A stretch of 64,000 nt of DNA, from NCBI GenBank assembly GCA_936432065.2, contig OW386287.2:2294001-2358000 (forward strand). Direction: 5' to 3'. The notes beneath the pieces are model-generated. The model was not told the origin of the DNA. It made no database searches and saw nothing but the letters and a program-made list of their open reading frames with translations. A program made the translations under genes and the position numbers. This document shows positions 47,501-58,390 of this stretch, piece after piece (positions within the stretch are counted from its first letter, which is position 1; every line of letters begins with the position of its first letter). The stretch comes from Rutpela maculata. Taxonomy: Eukaryota; Arthropoda; Insecta; Coleoptera; Cerambycidae.

Positions 47501-48181
47501 TAATAAATCTGTTGTCAATTTGATTTACAATTTTGTTTTTTAGGTTTGGTGGATTGCGTTAGGTATTAGGACATACCACCGGTGTGCAATCGCGTTATTT
47601 TGAAATCGAGTAACTGACAGTTACAAATAGAAGACCACACAATGCGCAGAGATATTTGTAATGCGGCGTAGATCACCATGAAATTACCAAACGAACGCTT
47701 GATTGGTTATTATGCACTATCGACAGGTATTAAGGATGGGCTGGCTAACTGGCGATAATTAGAAACATTTCCCTTTGGTGAAATTATTTAGAAACTTTTT
47801 CAATTGATTTAAGGGTTCTTCATAAGACTTCGTCAATTCTGAGTTGTCTTCATATGCATCTAGAGTTCCACATTTAAAATGTAACTGATGCAACAAAATG
47901 TAGAATATGTCAGCACTTAAAAACTAATGTATAAATGTACATATAAGAGTAGTAACAGACAATTAAAAAATACTACAATTGTCAACGAACAAGATTAAAA
48001 ACAAACAAATAACATAAAGAATGTAAATGTAAAATGGCGAACTATCAGCATTAAACAAAAAATTCGTCTAGGGCATAGCAAACTTTACTTTACTAAAAAA
48101 ATTTTGGGTTTTGTTTTAAAAATCTGAATATTTGGAGATAATTTAATTTCATCTGTTAAAATGTTGAAACACTTACAGCCA
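44526..48181. other. Noncoding, no gene recognised
   Basis: 45170-45240 on the minus strand reads WDVCVYCDD, a short Cys-containing stretch of no clear identity. 45460-45870 is open on both strands without a recognised domain. 47560-47740 is less AT-rich. No repeats were paired. Host intron or intergenic sequence is likely. Confidence 0.35.
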
Positions 48182-50690
48182 TTGATTGATTGATTGATTG
48201 ATTTACCAGCGTGCGGTAGGCATTGCTGCCACTCCCAAGTTATACAGCTGGGCCTGCTACGTCCACGCTGGGTTGGACTAAGGTCATGCTTGTTGCCAGC
48301 AGCGAGAGCCACATGGCGCATGGTAAAGGAATATGGGATGGGAGGTGTAGGTATTTGTGAGATGCGTTACCGCATTGTGTCGTGAGGGAGCGTTTAAGCC
48401 CCCTTTTTTTTGTATTTTTGGTTCTGGGCTTCTGCCTATTCTGGGTCTTCTTGTGAGATATGTTGCCGCGTTGTGGCGCTGCTATCTGTGCTCCTATTTT
48501 TGTACTTCTGTTTCTACAAGTCTTCTTCTTCTTCTGAGGCTTCTGATTCCTCCGTTTCTGATTCTGGTAGAGTATATATCGCTCCGATTTCTTTGTGGAA
48601 ATCATTTTTTCCCCTCGCTTTTTTTTCCCAGTATGTTTGGTCCTTTCCCAGTTTGTTCATGATCCTCTCGATTGTTTTCCACGTGTAACATGGTCTCCCA
48701 ATTTTAAGTTTGCTGCTGTTCAGTGTTAGTACTTTCTTCAGTAGGTGTGTTGGTTCCCTTCTTTGGACGTGTCCCCAGTACTTCATTGCATACGTTTCTG
48801 TCCTTTTTGTGATTGTCTTCCCTTCTAGTTGTGTTGATGTTTTATGTCGTTGTTTTTGCCCTGTTGTTTTTCTGAGTAATTGGATGATGTCTCTTTCAGC
48901 TCTTCTCAAACTTCTTCTGTTGGCTTTTGTTGTTGCCGCGTTTTTAACTCCATATGTCATTGTTGGCAGTATGATGGCTATGTACAGCCAGGCCCCATGA
49001 TAGTCTGTTTTTCTCAATGAACGGTATAATTGCTCTTGTGACTGTATGCTGTTTTTATTCTCTCCTTTATTTGTTTCTCTCTTTTCAGTTGGTTCGTCAG
49101 ATATGTTCCTAGGTATTTCAGTTTGTTCGTTGTTCTTAGGGAGTAGTCACCTATTTTGTATTCTTCTCCACTGATCCGACTCTCTTTTGTTGATGGGTCT
49201 CGCTCCATTATTAGACTTTTCTTGAACTTCATTTTCAGCCCAGATGTGTCCAAATGCGGTTTCATGTTTTCTAGGAAGTTGAGAATTTGTTGCTCTTCTT
49301 CTGCGACGATTAGGTCATCGGCGTAAGCTAATTCGATTGGGGTTCTCAGTGTTTCCGTGTCTTCGTTAAAATTTGGTGTTTCCCTTATTGTGTTTTGTAT
49401 CGCTTGGTCTAGGACCGTGGTGAATAGTCGGGGAGATAGGGGGGCATCTTTGTTTGACTCCTCTGTTCTTTTGTCTAGTTTCCGTCATTTGTCCGAACCA
49501 TTGTATGGCAGTTGTTTCATGAAGGCAGGCCTTTATTATCTTGTTTATTAGATAGTGCGGCACTCCTTTGTTATAGAGGGTGTTGACTATGGCTTCGTGA
49601 CTGATGGTATCGAATGCCTTTTGGATATCTATAGCGGCTATGTGCAGTTTTGTCCCTTGTCTCCATTTTCTTCCAGTATTCTTCTGGTGGTGTACATGTG
49701 GTCGTCCATTGATTTGCCTTTGATGAATGCTGTCTGGTAGTCTGGCGGTCTTCCAATGTACATCTCTAGTTGCTCGAGCAGGAATTGTGCGTAGTATTTG
49801 TATCCTATGCTGCAGAGTGTTTTTCTTCTGTAGTCTTCTATGGTCTGTGGCGAGTTGGTTTTTGGGAGAGGTATTTGTATAGTCTTGGTCCATTCCGTAG
49901 GCAGAGGTGTGTTTTCTGTCTATACCCTAGTGATGATTTCTAGGGTTTGCTCCTTTAGCTTTTCCGTGCCGTAGTGTATTAACTCGTTGTTTATTTTATC
50001 TACTTCAGGTGCGGTGTTTCTTATAGCTCTGGCTATTATTTCTAGCAGTTAATTTTTTGATGGTGGCTTGTCCAAGGGCCAGTGGTCTGTTTCTTTTATT
50101 AGTTTTTTTCGTTCTTTAGTTGCTTTCTCTTCTTCCTCCAGCTTCTTGGTCCAATGTTGTATTGGTATGTATCTTCTCCTGTGGGTACTGTTGTTTCTTC
50201 TATATTTATTCAGATATCTGAAGGTTTTGTTTAGTCGTTGTCCTGTTGGAAGTACTTCTATGTTTTCGAAGAATGATTTGCATTTTTCCTCGTCGTGGTT
50301 TCTCTCCGCCTCTCTTTTTTCCCTCAGTGCTTCTTTTAGTTTTTCGTTTATATTCCCCGTCGGCTGTTGTTCGCCTGTGGCCTTCATCTTTTTTAGCTGT
50401 TCGTACTTGTTATTTTTTTCCTTTCTTGTCGGGCTCATAGGTGATCTGTCCCTTTTTAACGTTTTTCTTGCTGCAATTTTTATTTATGCGCCCATTGATG
50501 TCTAGTCTAATTCTTCTCCTGTCAGTTGATTTTCTAGACAGTTTCCGTCGCCGTCAATTTTTTGTACCAGTAATTGATGTGTCTTCGTTCTTACGTTCTG
50601 CAGTAGATACATTGTTTTTGTGTTTTCTGGAGAGTTGTCATTTCTTGCTTACTTTTGCTTATTCTTGACCTAAACTTTTTAATAAAATAA
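48182..50690 (-). pseudogene. RTE-like non-LTR retrotransposon (LINE F), 5'-truncated
   Basis: The longest LINE copy here. In coding order it has a charged pre-RT region (50438-50049), then the RT palm with DIQKAFDTISHEA (49700-49590) and GVKQRCP. One extra base in a C run near 49440 breaks the frame. YADDLIVAEE (49325-49296) and the YLGTYL thumb block (49265-49014) follow. The C-terminal region with WGHVQRR and an acidic ESETEESEASEEEEDL tail runs from 49017 to 48514. A 330-bp 3' region ends in a (TGAT)n run at 48182-48204. Catalytic residues are intact, so decay is mild. The endonuclease is missing. RTE-like placement is tentative. Confidence 0.85.
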
Positions 50691-50702
50691 AATTCCTTAG
50701 TC

Positions 50703-51500
50703 TTACCAGAGCCGTACCAGACGTGGAGTGTTAACAGTCAGTACGTTTTTAAAGCATGCATGAGAATTATATATAAAACTTTTTTGATACATTGTTGTTC
50801 GAAAAGAATTCGTTTGAAGCTGGTCCTTATGCCGTGTTTCGTACCCATGGCTTGTTCGATTATTTAAGAACATAGACTTATTTTTATAAACGTATGTACA
50901 GATCTCAAATATATAAGTACTCACTAAAGTTAAGATTCTAAGATTTTTAAAAGCATTTTTGCAAGTTTCCAAACATTTTAGTCCCGCTGAGCTTACTTGT
51001 GAGCTATTTCCCCAATTAACCATACCATATTTTAAGCTCGAATGAAAGTTAGCATAATAAAGAGTAAGTAGGATGTCCATACTACAATGAATGGACATAA
51101 ATTTTAGCCCGAAACAAGTGCTTTTCAATTTCCCACACAGCGTCTGTATATGCTGATTCCATTGTAGATGCATATCTATATTGAATATATCTAATATTTG
51201 AAAATTGTCAGAGAAATGCAATTTGTCTGGATTTTTCTTTAAGCTTAACAGTGTTGAAGTGGTCTTACTTTTGTTTAAAAATAATTTGTTTTTGTCGGTC
51301 CATTTAGTTATTGCATTATAACTTTTTCAGTAGTAAGTTTTATTCTATCTAAATTATCTTCTACTATAAGAACATTAGTGTTATCAGCATAACAAATTGT
51401 CAAAACATCTATTATTAATTCGTGGTACAGATATTGAACGCAATTTTTTCGGACATAAAAACACCCACGTATTATAAGGAACTCCGCAGAGAACACGGTG
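50703..51500 (-). pseudogene. Jockey/CR1-like LINE C-terminal half (LINE G)
   Basis: A 172-codon frame (51221-50703) reads HLQWNQHIQTLCGKLKSTC...YYANFHSSLKYGMVNWGNSS...RLW, the thumb and C-terminal region of these LINEs. The frame before it carries CYADNTNVL at 51391, with Asn in place of the second catalytic Asp. The same family occurs at 54200 (C-terminus) and 57817 (RT). It directly abuts the 5' end of LINE F. Confidence 0.85.
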
Positions 51501-52400
51501 CTGAATATATTTCAGGATCATGATCATTCTTGTTACATTTTCAGCGCCAAATTGGGTATAAACCGAAATGATTCATAAATAACGTTTCTAAGCCGTTTAA
51601 TTTTCCTACGAGAGCCTCTCCGGCAGTGTTGGAGCGAGCTAGAATCGGTCTCTCTTCGCTCTTGTTAGAATTGCCGGGATAGTGATTGCGGTCATTATAG
51701 AAGTGCATCTCCTTTACATTGTTTATTCGGTGCTAGTTTGTCTGTTAACATTGTAGGGGCGGGCGCGGCAGTCAGGTGAACAAGGTACCTACTTCATAAT
51801 CTGCCGTTTGTGCATTCATTTCACACGTTGTACGCATACCTTACCCCGTCTAATTGCTTTTGCAGCGAACGGTATCTTTTTGTTTCCGAGATTTTAATTG
51901 AAAACAATGCTGACGTTTTGTTTTCTGCTTAAAAGTGGGTATATGTGAAATGCGCTACATCAGCCGGAATATCATTTCGTCTGTGATTCATTTTACAGCT
52001 TTGTGATTCAGTAAATTAAGCAAAACAACATTCTTTGTTTGTCCGACTTATGCACAGCACGAATAACCAAATAGCAGAAGAAATAATAACTGGGTAAAAA
52101 GCTTTTATTAGTGTGTTATACCGGCTGTCAACGAAACATGATACACCCTCCTTTTGTTACAATTATTAGTAAAATGTTGCATAGTTATGTTGTCAATCGA
52201 AGATGTACTTAGGAAAAGGTATTTATAAAAGGCGGGCCCATTGAAAACAAAACTGACGGGTTCTCGGGTAGTCTTTTGCATCCGATTTAAAAAAAACACT
52301 CAGAACACGTCTACTTCATTTTCAAAGGGAACATCTTGCAATGTTACTTCTCTTCGCGCTGTGACCACAATCCCTAAAAGGTTAAATGACGCGATAGGGT
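51501..52400. other. Noncoding; GC-box-like site
   Basis: 51610-51860 is less AT-rich. GGGGCGGGCGCGG at 51756-51768 is followed by CAGTCAGGTGAAC, a GC box with initiator- or donor-like sequence. This is a weak candidate for a host promoter or first exon. Nothing else is recognised. Confidence 0.3.
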
Positions 52401-52404
52401 AAGT

Positions 52405-52595
52405 TATACAGGGTGTATACCAATTCACAATTTTGAAATTCCCTGACTTTTCCGGATTCAGCGGGTCAAAATACATGATACATTGGTCCGATCCGGAGGA
52501 CACCACTTTTTTCGTTTTAGGGGTGTTTTTTGGAGTTAAGGATGAAAAACGAGCCAATCTGAAAATTCTGACTTCGGATTCAGATTCAGCGGGTC
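52405..52595. repeat. Repeat tract hosting the LINE H insertion
   Basis: GATTCAGCGGGTCAAAATAC occurs at about 52455. The same string is re-formed across the LINE H insertion (GATTCAGCGGGTC before, CAGCGGGTCAAAATAC after), so a ~130-bp unit was present at least twice. ATACAGGGTGTATACCAATT at 52408 looks like a transposon end. Confidence 0.55.
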
Positions 52596-53033
52596 TTCTT
52601 CTTCTTTTTCTTCTTTTAGCGGGGCAACTAAGAGTCGCCGCACTCAGGCCTTGTGACCCATTGTGCTACCGCTACGAATTTATTGAATTCCCCCATTCAG
52701 ACCGGATTCTAACCCAAAGGCCAAAATCCTTCCTATAGGGGCATTCCTTATTTCCTCCAGCACCGGAAAACCAGTGCCGAAGTGTTTATGTCTCAAGTTC
52801 ATAAGACTAGGGCAGGAAGTAAGGACGTGGATGGAAGTCTATAATAGTGTGCAGGTGTTTTCCGAAGGAGCCGTATTCAGTCAAAAGAGGTTCTGACCTC
52901 TTTCCTGCTTAGTCGCAGGATTTGTTCTGCTCGCTTCGGCAAGGGCCCTGAGATCAGGAGCTTTGCTTGCCGGAGTCCTGGGTAGGAGGCCCAGAAGTCA
53001 AAGAACTGGGACCGTGTCCAGCTTTCTAGCGAC
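52596..53033 (-). pseudogene. 5'-truncated LINE 3' end with target duplication (LINE H)
   Basis: Read on the minus strand from 53033, it encodes PGLRQAKLLISG and LRLSRKEVRT with later decayed matches. This resembles the RNase H/C-terminal part of RNase H-bearing LINEs (R1/I/LOA group). A ~300-bp 3' region ends in an AAG-rich tail (TTCTTCTTCTTTTTCTTC on plus, 52596-52614). TCAGCGGGTC is duplicated exactly at 52586-52595 and 53034-53043. All hallmarks of target-primed reverse transcription are present: 5' truncation, 3' tail and a 10-bp duplication. Confidence 0.8.
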
Positions 53034-53043
53034 TCAGCGGGTC

Positions 53044-53281
53044 AAAATACTGTTATATGTCAGAGACATCTATGAGCGTTCCTTCTAAGTTTCATGTAGA
53101 AGTAACAAAGAACAATTAAGTTAGTTCGGCAATTATCAGAGAGATGGCACGGCATCTAGAAACATCTAGAGAACTGCTATAAAGACCCAGAACTACTTAC
53201 GCAAGAGTATAAAAGCAGAGAGAATGGGGGCGCAAGGAAGTACAGTTCAGATAGTATAGATAGCAAGACAAATCCCTACAT
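53044..53281 (+). promoter_or_regulatory. TATA-initiator promoter-like block, possible solo LTR
   Basis: GAGTATAAAAGCAGAG (TATA at 53208) is followed ~35 bp later by TACAGTTCAGATAG, an initiator-like site. The block could be read from TGTTATATGTC (53051) to CCCTACA (53281), giving TG...CA ends as in an LTR. No primer-binding site or retroviral gene follows. A host or transposon promoter fits equally well. Confidence 0.35.
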
Positions 53282-54199
53282 TGAATGGAAAAGTACCCCC
53301 TTTTCTAAACATACATTACATGAATTATATGATTCAAAATAGTAGGAAGACACTAACTCGAATCATGAATAAAGTAACTCTATCGTCACCAGCGGTATTG
53401 GACCTAAAGCTGCCAATAGCTTTTGGCGCACCCTTAGAATCAACGAATGAAAAGCTAAAAGTGAACTTCTCGTTAAATCCAGAAAGCATCAATGCGCCGT
53501 CTGTCTAGTCCATGTCTCAGAGGCGCATTCTTAATTGAATGTCACTGATATGATTTAAGATGATACTGTAAATCATGTACAACGTAGAACAAATTTGACG
53601 CGAATCGACAAGGTTAATCTTACAACAAAACCAATAACAGATCGATTGCTTATCTTTTAGAAACAAATTCGAGCAACTGGAAGCCAAAGACTTTGAATAT
53701 TCTTGAACCTCTTACGTTTATTGCTTAAAATTTGGTTGTGATCTAGACACAAAATCAATTATGCCGGTACTTTCTATAAATAAGCTGCGTCTGTTTACAG
53801 ATAAGATAGTAAAAACCCATAGTGTTAAGATAATTTTTCGCAAAATTCAACTGACATGTATATACAGCCGAAATATTTTTATTTACTCATCTGGTTCAAT
53901 AAACATTATTACAGAGTAAGATTAGATGGTTTACTGGCTACATAGGTATATAAAATATTATATCTTGAGAGATTAAGGACCCAGCCTTGTTAATAAACGT
54001 ACTAAAGTAAGAATTCCCAAACACATCTGATAAAATAATTATTGGGAAAATTAATAGCGATAATTTGCAAATACGCTTTCAAACCGTATTATATTTATAC
54101 AACCTATATATTTTACGTGTTTACTTTAACACATTTTCATCGTGTTCATTAAACATTTTCCATTATTTCAAATAAAAGTGGTGAAAGCAGCGGCAAACA
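53282..54199. other. Noncoding, nothing recognised
   Basis: A 75-codon plus frame (53281-53508) directly after the promoter-like block has normal composition but no recognised domain. The rest is AT-rich and unassigned. Confidence 0.35.
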
Positions 54200-54480
54200 T
54201 CCAGGTATATAGCATTACCAAATACCCAACGAGTATTTAAAAATGTCTTTTTCAACGGAAATGATACTCTTTTGAAACATTGCTGTTCGAAACGACTTGG
54301 TTTCAACCTGTTCCCTATGTCTTGTTTCGAATTCGTGACTTATTTGATGGTTTAAAAATAGATTTGTTTTTGTAAACGTATATACTGAGATCCCCAATAT
54401 ATAAATGCACACTAAATGTAAAATTCTAAGATTTTTGCAAGCGTTTCTACAAATTTCCAAACATATTACAAAAATAAAAC
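54200..54480 (-). pseudogene. LINE C-terminal fragment, same family as G (LINE I)
   Basis: CRNACKNLRILHLVCIYIL, NLFLNHQISHEFETRH and SFRTAMFQKS match LINE G (50760-50990) with ~60% identity by eye. The left end runs into noncoding DNA and the right end meets LINE J at ~54490. Confidence 0.8.
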
Positions 54481-54497
54481 TGAACAAAATAAAAAAC

Positions 54498-56105
54498 AAG
54501 AAATTTATGGTCTACCGTTAAAGAAATTTGCTCAATCACAAAAAACACTAGTAACATCAGTTCTATTACCACTGCTAATGGTGAAAAAATAGAAGATATC
54601 AAAAATATAACAAACGTATTCAACAACAAGTATATTAAAACGGGCGCAGAATTAGCAAATAAAATAAAAAAGAACCCAAATTACAAACCAAAAAAAGTAA
54701 ATGTCATGAATTCTATATTACTTCCACATCCAGTGGAAGTATAGTAAGGACAAAAATTTTCTTAAAAATGTTTATTGTTCAAATAGGCTTAGAATGTCAT
54801 AAAACGTCGAGATTTTAAGTTTGAGTGAAAAAAAAAATTGTGTCTATCGGTCTGTCTGTAACTTTTTTGTGTGTACGTTTACTCTAGAACCGTTTGAGAT
54901 ATTGACTTGAAATTTGGTACACATATGTGCTTCAACGAGATCTAGAACTAGATTATATTTTCATCTTGTTCCGTCGAAGGGTTGGGGGGTAAATTTGGGG
55001 TAAATAGGTAAATCAAGCAGGTAAGAGTCCATAAAATTGGTATTTAGTATATATAAGAGAACCCCTTCTCAAAATTTTGGCATTAGCCACCCCCCATTAC
55101 CACCCCCACCCCATTATTAAAGGGGATGAAAAAAAAATGTGATTTAATGTGTGTACAAGAACCAGAAACCTCAAAATTTTTTTTTACTTCTTCCACCTCC
55201 ACTACCACCCCTATAACCACCCCCACCCCACTACCGATGTGGGGTATCGTTTTATGGGTTCTTGGGGTAGAGGATTTCAAATATTATATTATTAAAGTTC
55301 CATAAACAATTATTTCCAACATTTTTTCGTTGTGAGTGACTTGGATAGAAAATCTGGATGTGGAAGTAGTGATTCCTTGGGCAGCGGTTTTTTTAACCAC
55401 CGCATAGACATTAAAGAATATATCCTCTTTAATTTCAGCTCCATTGGCGTACTTAATAAATAAATGTATGGAAACAGGTTATTGCCCGTCTGCCTTCAAA
55501 GCATCCGTTGTTCTTCCAGTTCACAAAAGTGGAGATCACTTGATTGTAAGCAATTATAGACCTATATCCTTGATAACCAACTACACTAAAATCTTTGAAA
55601 AAATAATAGAAAAAAGACAGTGTGAATATATTGAAAAATATAATTTAGTATCCCCCAGTATGGATTTCGAGAAGGCATATCCACCCAAGATCCCATATTA
55701 GATCTTACTACAACAATGTACTCTGCTTTGGATAGAGGTAGGCCATCCTTGTGTGTGTTCATAGATTTGTCAAAAGCCTTTGACACGGTAAGTCATACTC
55801 TGCTTGTGGAATCATTAGAAGAGTTAGGAATTAGAGGCAAAGCTATAGAATTCTTTAAAAGTTACATCTCCAATAGAAACCAGTACGTCAAAATAAATAA
55901 TGTATTCAGTGAAAGTAAAAAAAAAATGAGTGCGGGGTATCACAAGGAACAGTGTTAGGGCCTATATTATTTAATATATACGTAAATGGTCTGTTCTCTG
56001 GTCAAAGCAGCGGTACTATAATCACTTATGCTGATGATACAGCAATATTTTACAGCTGTGATAACTGGAAATCTTTATAAGCAAAAGTAGATTTTTGTAT
56101 AGAGT
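54498..56105 (+). pseudogene. Jockey/CR1-like LINE (LINE J), interrupted by repeat X
   Basis: In order: a pre-RT segment (54498-54717, NLWSTVKEICS...NNKYIKTGAELANKI), repeat X (54718-55394), then RT. RT motifs are PLAYLINKCMETGYCPSAFK (55443), NYRPISLITNYTKIFEKII, FIDLSKAFDTVSHTLL (55759), SYISNRNQYV, SQGTVLGPILFNIYV and ITYADDTAIF (YADD at 56027-56038). Both catalytic motifs are intact. Frames shift near 55658 (C run) and 55919 (A run), so decay is light. The thumb is lost at 56105 where a W fragment begins. Its likely 3' tail is at 57769-57816. Confidence 0.9.
54718..55394 (+). repeat. Family X, copy 2 (full length), inside LINE J
   Basis: Complete copy from TACTTCCACATCCAG to GGGCAGCGGTTTTTTT, ~85-90% like copy 1 by eye. 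Ends are defined precisely here because LINE J coding sequence resumes on both sides. No obvious target-site duplication is seen beyond TTA/TTAA-type ambiguity. Confidence 0.85.
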
Positions 56106-56112
56106 GGTCAAG

Positions 56113-56310
56113 CCGCTACGACGCATAGTTTCCGAGAAATAAGCGAAAAAACAAAAAATGGGACTTTTAAAGTGCCCCCCTCCCCCCCCTCACCGCATAG
56201 GAGTAGGGACTTTTGATATGTTCATATCCAGACCAGTCCAAACAAAGTTCCGAAGTAAAATTTTCTGTCCCTAATATTTCCCTCTACACCCTTTTTTGAG
56301 CATTCGTTGT
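56113..56310 (+). repeat. Family W, partial copy
   Basis: TTTCCGAGAAATAAGCGAAA, a C-rich tract, GGGACTTTTGATATGTTCAT and CCTTTTTTGAGCATTCGT follow the same order as the right arm at 35672-36440. It replaces the LINE J thumb region. Confidence 0.6.
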
Positions 56311-56421
56311 ATGTATGTTTTCGATTATCTTTGCCTCTATTATTATAATTTACGATTTATACCTACAATATCTTATGGTTTATTCTATATTGCTTCTTTT
56401 ATTTTCTTGTACCTATGCCTT

Positions 56422-57768
56422 CCCAGCAAACATTTTTGTTAAAATTAGCTCCAATTCGACTTGGTAAAAGAGGAATTTACTTGTTAAGGTAATTATGACG
56501 TAAAATTGACTAGAAAAATACACTTCCGATAAAAATTTACCAATTGGTCTTACTTTAGATTTCAGTTTACGTAAATAATACCAATTAATCTACCTCATAC
56601 ACAATTTTCCTTGAAAGTAAATTTAACGAAAACAGCGAGTGAAAAACTACTAAAAAAATCTACCAAAAATGACCTGAAGGATAAATTCACAATAGGGTAG
56701 AAATAGGTAATATAATAGGTAGTATTTACCTTTTTAGCGACTAAAAATATTCCTAATAGTCGAATATCTTACTAGGTAGATTTTGTTGTAAATCCTACGT
56801 AATGTATACCTAAATAGCAACCTATTTGGTCACTATTATTATACACCTTTGAAGTAATATAAGGTCGACAAAATAGATAAATTCTACCTGGCTTATCTAC
56901 CTGATTTCAATCATTAAATCAATTATCCTTTGTAGTTGCATTTACAAAGGCAGTTAACTTTAAGGTTAAATTAGCTCAAGACGCCATATTTTCTTAGCAG
57001 AGTTGAAATATGATTCCAAATTAGAATTTAAAAAATGAGTGTGTATGGAAACAAACTGACGAATAGCTAAAAAAAATACATAATTATACCTGTAAAATCA
57101 TATTTAATAAGTACAGCATACTTTTCGGCTCAAATTATTACTATAATTTTTTTACTTGGCAATAAGAATTTCCTGATAGATGAATATTTTGGAGGCGCAT
57201 TGTTATTTTACGAAGTACAGCTGCTATTATACACAAAAAAATTTTCGTCGCATTGATTTGAACAAGCGAGTACTGCAAATACTTCAGTTATAAATTGGAT
57301 TTATTTTAGTTACCGACATTCATCTTGTATCGTCATTGTGAGTTAGGTATCTCTTCAAATTTATAGGTGACTGACAACAATATTATAGAGAAAATTACCA
57401 AATAGGTATAAAAACCTTATTTTTTCCCTCTTGATGTCATTTTCCTATTTCACATACTTAAATACGTAAGTTCTACCTAAAGCTAGTCAACTCGATGTCG
57501 AATTGACATCGAATTTAAGTAAAATTTACCTAAACAGATATTACTAACCAAATATATTGTGCGACTACAAGTACGATTTATGTGTAATTTTACCTGTCTT
57601 AGTCGATATAACCTAATTTCGACGTCGTCTTATTTTCCACTTATGTCGATTCCACGTAGCGTCAACGTAAATTTTACCAAAACATGGTTAATTTTAATTT
57701 CGCGACTAAATTTATTATACATAAATTAGGTAATTTTGACGTCAAATAATAACTAAATGTTTGCTGGG
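56422..57768. mobile_element. 1347-bp TIR element in LINE J 3' region
   Basis: CCCAGCAAACATTT at 56422-56435 is exactly inverted at 57755-57768. The interior is AT-rich with many GTAAATTT/AAATTTAC-type motifs and no transposase. TT lies next to both ends. It separates two parts of what reads as one LINE 3' untranslated region (...GTACCTATGCC | TTGACTTGTGTAAATT...). Confidence 0.75.
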
Positions 57769-57816
57769 TTGACTTGTGTAAATTAGAACCAATAAACTAT
57801 TATTATTATTATTACT
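57769..57816 (+). repeat. LINE 3' tail with (ATT)n, probably of LINE J
   Basis: TTGACTTGTGTAAATTAGAA, CAATAAA and (ATT)n form a typical 3' end of CR1/jockey-like LINEs. Same strand as LINE J and directly before minus-strand LINE K sequence. Confidence 0.6.
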
Positions 57817-58390
57817 TAATTGATCTAAAGTATCTTCTATTTTAAGAATATTAGTGTCATCAACATAACAAATGATCAAAGTATTAGGTATTTTGTTTAA
57901 AATAATATACAAAATAAATTGTTTGCAAACGGCATAATACCGGGTTTACACGTGCATGAATTTAGTGGCGCCAGTAAAAAATATTGCACGTATAAACAGT
58001 TACTGGCGAGCATGCATCAAAGCATGCAAGGTCAAGACTTGCTCGCCAGTTCTCGCCAGTAACTGTTTATACGTGCAATATTTTTTTACTGGCGTGCCAA
58101 TATCTACTGGCGCCACTAAATCCATGCACGTATAAACCCGCTATTAAGGTATAAAAAGGAAGGGCCCAAATATAAATCCCTGTGGAACAGCCTGATTTAC
58201 CACAGATTATTGCTAGATGCACCATTAGGAATTTGTATAATAATTTCCCACCCTTCAGATATGAGGGCAACACATTTAAAGGAGTGCCTCTTACTCCATT
58301 CCTACAAAGTTTATCTTTTAATAACTCAGCGTCGGCAGAGTCGAAAAAAATCTATGAATAGCCCTAACACTTTTTCTTATCTAGTATTTT
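57817..58390 (-). pseudogene. LINE RT fragment, same family as G (LINE K)
   Basis: In coding order: GLFIDFFDSADAELLKDKL (58370-58310, motif-A region with FID), GVRGTPLNVLPSYLKG (58300-58255), VNQAVPQGFIFGPFLFIP (58196-58145), a 206-bp MITE, then LIICYVDDTNILKIED (57885-57840, catalytic DD present). One frame change is needed. CYVDDTNIL matches CYADNTNVL of LINE G. Confidence 0.8.
57938..58143. mobile_element. 206-bp palindromic MITE inside LINE K
   Basis: TA(C/G)CGGGTTTA at the ends, then GTGCATG(A/G)ATTTAGTGGCG, GCCAGTA, AATATTGCACGTATAAACAG and TTACTGGCGAG are inverted around a short core (GCATGCATCAAAGCATGC). The arms are nearly identical, indicating a young insertion. Short flanking TTA/TAT motifs do not decide the target duplication. 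Confidence 0.85.

Noticed and set aside
48194..50668. Plus-strand frames of 60-145 codons, some looking like membrane proteins
   Set aside because: They are antisense shadows of the minus-strand LINE F, whose A-rich coding strand reads as Leu/Ser/Phe-rich sequence on the complement.
54200..58390. Stating that LINE I and LINE K are certainly one split copy
   Set aside because: They are same-family and collinear, but about 400 bp expected between them is absent, so it is kept as a hypothesis.
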